This document shows positions 4,625 through 7,553 of a stretch of DNA of 7,553 bases, in pieces. The position numbers and the translations under genes are program-made. Position 1 is the stretch's first letter. The number at the start of each line of letters is the position of its first letter. The stretch comes from Actinobacteria bacterium UBA3120 (lineage in GTDB: Bacteria > Actinomycetota > Actinomycetes > S36-B12), in assembly GCA_002365735.1 (NCBI GenBank), contig DEZY01000062.1:1788-9340 (forward strand), given 5' to 3'. A model generated the notes under the pieces. The model ran no database searches, was not told where the DNA came from, and saw nothing but the letters and a program-made list of their open reading frames with translations.

Positions 4625-5842
4625 CTACATATTGACGGCCTTCTGAAACTGCCGGTCATAAGCCATCCGGGTTTCCACACCCAAAGTCATGAATTCCGAT
4701 ACGGTTGCCAGCAATTCGGGCGTGGGGAAAATCCAGGGATCTTCGACTAGATCCGGGTCTATATCTGCCATCGCTTCTTGTGCGCCAGCAACTGGACATA
4801 CATATTGGACCCACTCAGCAAGCCGCGCCGCGACAACCGGGTCGTAGTAGTAATTCATGAGTTTCTCTGCATTCGACTTATGGGTTGCAACGGAAGGAAT
4901 GAGCATGTTGTCAGCCCACAGCATTCCCCCAGAATCAGGGATGCTGAAGCCAAACTTCTTGCCGAGTGCGATCACGTCGCCAGACCAGCCAATTGACGCA
5001 ATCGCGTCACCGCTGTCAAGTGCAGCGATGTAGTCATTCCCGGTCACCTGCCGGATGAAGCCTTCATCAACTTTTTGCACCAAAACTTCCAGTGCTTCAT
5101 CAAATTGCTCCTGGGTGAAATTGGCCATGTCGTATCCCAGCCAATTAAGAATTAGTCCCATGCTGTCCTGCATTTCCGTCAAAATCGTGATGCGACCTTT
5201 GAGCTTCGGGTCGAAAAATTGATCAAGTGAGGTAATCTCCTTAACCCCTAGCTCGCGCTCCAGTAGCGGGGTATTCCAACCGATGCCGGTAAAACCAGAC
5301 TGCCATGGCAGCGAGTAATCACGGCCTGGATCAAACGGCACATCCTTTAAGGACGGCAGCAGATTCACCCAGTTGGGGATCAACTCCTTATTCAACGGTG
5401 CAGCAAAGCCGGAGTCGATGAAGAGTTCAACGCCTTCCTCGGTGAGCACGACGATGTCTCGGTCAATACTTCGACCTTGTTCGAGATTGGTTCGCACTTT
5501 TGCATAGAACTCATTGCTGTCATTAATGTCATCTGTGTAGACAACATCTATCCCAGTGCTCGAAATGAAATCGCCCAGTGTCGTGGGGTTCTTTTTAGAG
5601 ACATCGATGTACTGCGGCCAGTTGGAAAAGTAGATGATCTTCTCTGAATCCGATAAATCACTGACACTAGGTTCCGGGCTCGCAGTGGGAGAGCTTTCAC
5701 CCGCTGTCGCGCTAGCTGTTGCACTGGTCTGTGTCGAGGTGGACGTGGTACCGGCGCCACACGCTGCCAAGGTCGCGGCACCTGCCCCGACGCCGCCAGC
5801 CACTAAGAAGTTCCTACGGGAAATGGAAGTCCGCAATGTCAT
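4625..5842 (-). CDS. PotD-like polyamine ABC transporter binding lipoprotein
   Basis: Extracytoplasmic solute-binding protein of 405 residues, spermidine/putrescine (PotD/PotF) type. A Tat-like signal (SRRNFL, residues 8-13) runs into a lipobox LAAC with lipid-anchored Cys28, then a Ser/Thr/Ala linker to about residue 65. The binding domain starts with IIYFSNWPQYID. Compared with E. coli PotD, several ligand residues are kept: Trp75 and Tyr78 (NWxxY), Trp286 (IGWSG) and the Trp309/Asp311 pair (GGMLWADN), where the Asp binds an amine. The Ser/Tyr pair after the first lobe is not kept, so ligand range may differ. ATG at 5842 is chosen because it gives a compact Tat signal; a GTG at 5860 would add six residues and neither start has a well-placed Shine-Dalgarno. 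The ATPase and permease genes are not adjacent. It is probably co-transcribed with tgt and perhaps with oleD, 85 bases upstream, with no clear terminator in the gap. Confidence 0.85.
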   Translation of the reverse strand: MTLRTSISRRNFLVAGGVGAGAATLAACGAGTTSTSTQTSATASATAGESSPTASPEPSVSDLSDSEKIIYFSNWPQYIDVSKKNPTTLGDFISSTGIDVVYTDDINDSNEFYAKVRTNLEQGRSIDRDIVVLTEEGVELFIDSGFAAPLNKELIPNWVNLLPSLKDVPFDPGRDYSLPWQSGFTGIGWNTPLLERELGVKEITSLDQFFDPKLKGRITILTEMQDSMGLILNWLGYDMANFTQEQFDEALEVLVQKVDEGFIRQVTGNDYIAALDSGDAIASIGWSGDVIALGKKFGFSIPDSGGMLWADNMLIPSVATHKSNAEKLMNYYYDPVVAARLAEWVQYVCPVAGAQEAMADIDPDLVEDPWIFPTPELLATVSEFMTLGVETRMAYDRQFQKAVNM

Positions 5843-5927
5843 GTGACAAACGTATGCCACTCTTCACGTAAATGCACACACCTCAGGTCACGAAAATGTC
5901 GCAAAACTATCTCGCTAAGAAATCCGG

Positions 5928-6893
5928 CTAGGCACTTGCGTACCACGAAGCTAGATCTGCGAACCCTTGATCAAGTGAGATCGAGGGGCTCCAGTCAAGG
6001 AATCTCTTAGTTTCCGCTAGGTCAAACCAGTGGGCGGTTGCGAGCTGCTCGACCAGGAATGACGTCAGTGGTGGCTCGCTCTTGTGGATCTTCCACGCGG
6101 ATTCAGCGGCATGTCCTGCCGCCATAGCGATGTGAAACGGGATGCTGCGGGACGGGGCCTGCGCACCGGCGGCATAAGCAATGCGACCGAGAATTTCTCG
6201 AACTGTGCGTGGCTCTCCATTCGTCACCATGAGCGCCCTGTTAAAAGCTGAAGCAGGGGCATCGATCGCGCAAGCAAATGCCTGCGCCGCGTTCGTGACG
6301 TACGTTGTGTCAATCAGTGAATAACCACCATCTATCAAAAAGAGCCTTCCCGCGCGAGCCCTGGCAACTATTCGTTCAATCAGCTGTGTGTCCCCTGGTC
6401 CCCACACTAAATGTGGGCGCAAAGCCATAGTAGAAAAATTCGGTGAGTGAGCTGCGAGGACATCGATCTCGGCAAGTGCTTTGGTGCGACTATATGAGCC
6501 GCGTACGCGGGCTGGTTCAGCTTTGCCCGCCCCCGCCCCAATGAGTGCATCCCCTGTGTGTGCAACTGACGGTGAAGATGCGTAGATAAACCTCTGGACC
6601 CCATTTTCCTTTGCCTTCTCCAGAAGTTTTCTCGTCGCCAGAACATTTGAATCAAAAAACTCCTGATAGCTGCCTACGATCCCCACTTTCGCAGCCAGGT
6701 GCACCACAACCTCCACACCCTTAATCCATTGTTCGGATTTCGTAGGTGCGGCTAAATCATCAAGAAACTCGCGGATACCTGGCACTTGGCAAGGTGTCCG
6801 TTGCACCACAACGCATTCATGGCCAGATTTTTGAATCTGGCGCACAACCGCAGACCCAAGTAGCCCTCGCCCACCGGTAATCAAAACTTTCAC
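5928..6893 (-). CDS. oleD: 2-alkyl-3-oxoalkanoate reductase OleD
   Basis: NAD(P)-dependent short-chain dehydrogenase of the extended type, 321 residues, reducing the 2-alkyl-3-keto acid made by OleA to the 3-hydroxy acid, which OleC then closes to a beta-lactone. Seen: Rossmann motif TGGRGLLG (residues 6-13), HLAAKVG after the fourth strand, SSPS with the catalytic Ser (106-109), catalytic Tyr134 and Lys138 in YSRTK, and RPHLVWGPGD (159-168). The ASSPSV segment and RPHLVWGPGD are more typical of OleD and sterol-dehydrogenase-like proteins than of sugar epimerases. Start: GTG at 6893, which overlaps the oleC stop as GTGA and begins MKVLITGG, the usual edge of the first strand; a start at 6923 would add ten unlikely residues. 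The tight coupling to oleC supports the pathway. Confidence 0.85.
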   Translation of the reverse strand: MKVLITGGRGLLGSAVVRQIQKSGHECVVVQRTPCQVPGIREFLDDLAAPTKSEQWIKGVEVVVHLAAKVGIVGSYQEFFDSNVLATRKLLEKAKENGVQRFIYASSPSVAHTGDALIGAGAGKAEPARVRGSYSRTKALAEIDVLAAHSPNFSTMALRPHLVWGPGDTQLIERIVARARAGRLFLIDGGYSLIDTTYVTNAAQAFACAIDAPASAFNRALMVTNGEPRTVREILGRIAYAAGAQAPSRSIPFHIAMAAGHAAESAWKIHKSEPPLTSFLVEQLATAHWFDLAETKRFLDWSPSISLDQGFADLASWYASA

Positions 6894-7553
6894 CTGTTGC
6901 CTGCTAGTTTCACATTCGCCCACTCAGCGATTTCTTCACGATTGAGTTTCGCATTGTGGCGAATATCTGTCGGAAGTGATTTAACGGGAAGCATCGCCGC
7001 GAGTGGAACACCAGCAATGGCACGCATCTCGTCCTCCTGGAGTATCTGCGCGATGCCTTTTGCCTCGGCAGTTTCGATATACACGATCGCAACCACTGCT
7101 CCGCCCAGTGGTCCGATTCCTACGCACGCTGCTTGGCGCACGAAAGGCAAAGATTCAATTCTTTGCTCGACCGGGACTGGGGTAATCACGCCCTGCGACG
7201 TCGAAATTACATGCGACTTACGACCCTCAATCCACAGGGAACCTTCCGCATCCAGGTGGCCCACATCTCCCGTGCAGTGCCAACCCACAAAGCGGGAGCT
7301 ACTTCGTTCGGTGAATTCCAGGTTGTCATAACTATTTTTCATATGTGGAGCTCGCACTATGATTTCGCCCATGACTTCAGGGTCAGTGGTGAGTTGATCG
7401 GGCTCATTCCAAGGCGCAATGCAGATGTCGACGCCGGGGATCCCTTTGCCCACGAGCACCCCTTGGTCGCTCTGCGACTTCAGGATCCCTTCGAGATCGG
7501 TTTCGCTTAAGGGCAATGCCTCAGTCATGCCATAGGGGGTACGGATTGAGGCT
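6890..7553 (-). CDS. oleC: Beta-lactone synthetase OleC, 3' part (5' end beyond window)
   Basis: C-terminal 220 residues of an adenylate-forming (ANL superfamily) enzyme; the frame runs off the window edge at 7553. Motifs in order: TPYGMTEALP (A5 region) at the edge, GWHCTGDVGHLD (A7), then the hinge GRKSHVI (A8), and near the end DIRHNAKLNR carrying the A10 lysine. TPYGMTEALP and DIRHN(A/S)K are the versions I know from OleC rather than from acyl-CoA ligases. OleC uses ATP to turn 2-alkyl-3-hydroxy acids into cis-beta-lactones, later decarboxylated by OleB to long-chain alkenes. In Micrococcus-type actinobacteria OleB and OleC are fused; the missing 5' end prevents telling whether that holds here. 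The stop overlaps the oleD start as GTGA, so the two are translationally coupled. Confidence 0.88.
   Translation of the reverse strand, partial: ASIRTPYGMTEALPLSETDLEGILKSQSDQGVLVGKGIPGVDICIAPWNEPDQLTTDPEVMGEIIVRAPHMKNSYDNLEFTERSSSRFVGWHCTGDVGHLDAEGSLWIEGRKSHVISTSQGVITPVPVEQRIESLPFVRQAACVGIGPLGGAVVAIVYIETAEAKGIAQILQEDEMRAIAGVPLAAMLPVKSLPTDIRHNAKLNREEIAEWANVKLAGNR

Overview
The window looks like a chromosomal segment of an actinobacterium (Actinomycetota) of moderate GC content. The evidence is family-level: a TGT enzyme with the long insert I associate with actinobacterial homologues, an oleC-oleD pair in the order known from Micrococcus-type actinobacteria, a Tat-type lipoprotein signal, and several GTG starts. 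I cannot name the genus from the sequence alone.

Right part (3395-7553, all minus strand): the 3' part of oleC (beta-lactone synthetase; its 5' end lies beyond the window), then oleD (2-alkyl-3-oxoalkanoate reductase) joined by a 4-base GTGA overlap. These are two steps of long-chain olefin / beta-lactone synthesis by head-to-head condensation of fatty acids. Next come a PotD-like polyamine-binding lipoprotein gene without its ABC partners and then tgt (tRNA-guanine transglycosylase, queuosine pathway). potD and tgt are 9 bases apart, in the same reading frame, separated by a single TAG, and tgt has no visible Shine-Dalgarno.

Middle (2301-3398, plus strand): yhhQ, a queuosine-precursor transporter gene, convergent with tgt. 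The two stop codons share the tetranucleotide CTAG. Import by YhhQ and insertion into tRNA by Tgt make a natural pair, and no de novo queuosine gene is visible here. The leader of yhhQ contains a 53-base nested hairpin, a possible 29-codon upstream ORF, and a potential H-type pseudoknot that would bury both the Shine-Dalgarno and the start codon. I consider this the best candidate for undescribed regulation in the window.

Left-centre (1705-2300): an accessory-looking stretch. It has a degenerate array of about 46-base repeats with hairpins, a 48-residue zinc-ribbon microprotein (CxxC...CxxxC) with a good Shine-Dalgarno, an 11-codon mini-ORF behind an excellent Shine-Dalgarno, and a 20-codon mini-ORF stop/start coupled (TAATG) to an orphan gene for a 247-residue protein of unknown function (962-1705).

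Left end (1-960): a gene for a secreted, four-cysteine protein of unknown function with its own putative extended -10 promoter and adjoining palindrome, followed by a strong hairpin. No tRNA, rRNA, CRISPR array, transposase or intact integrase was found.
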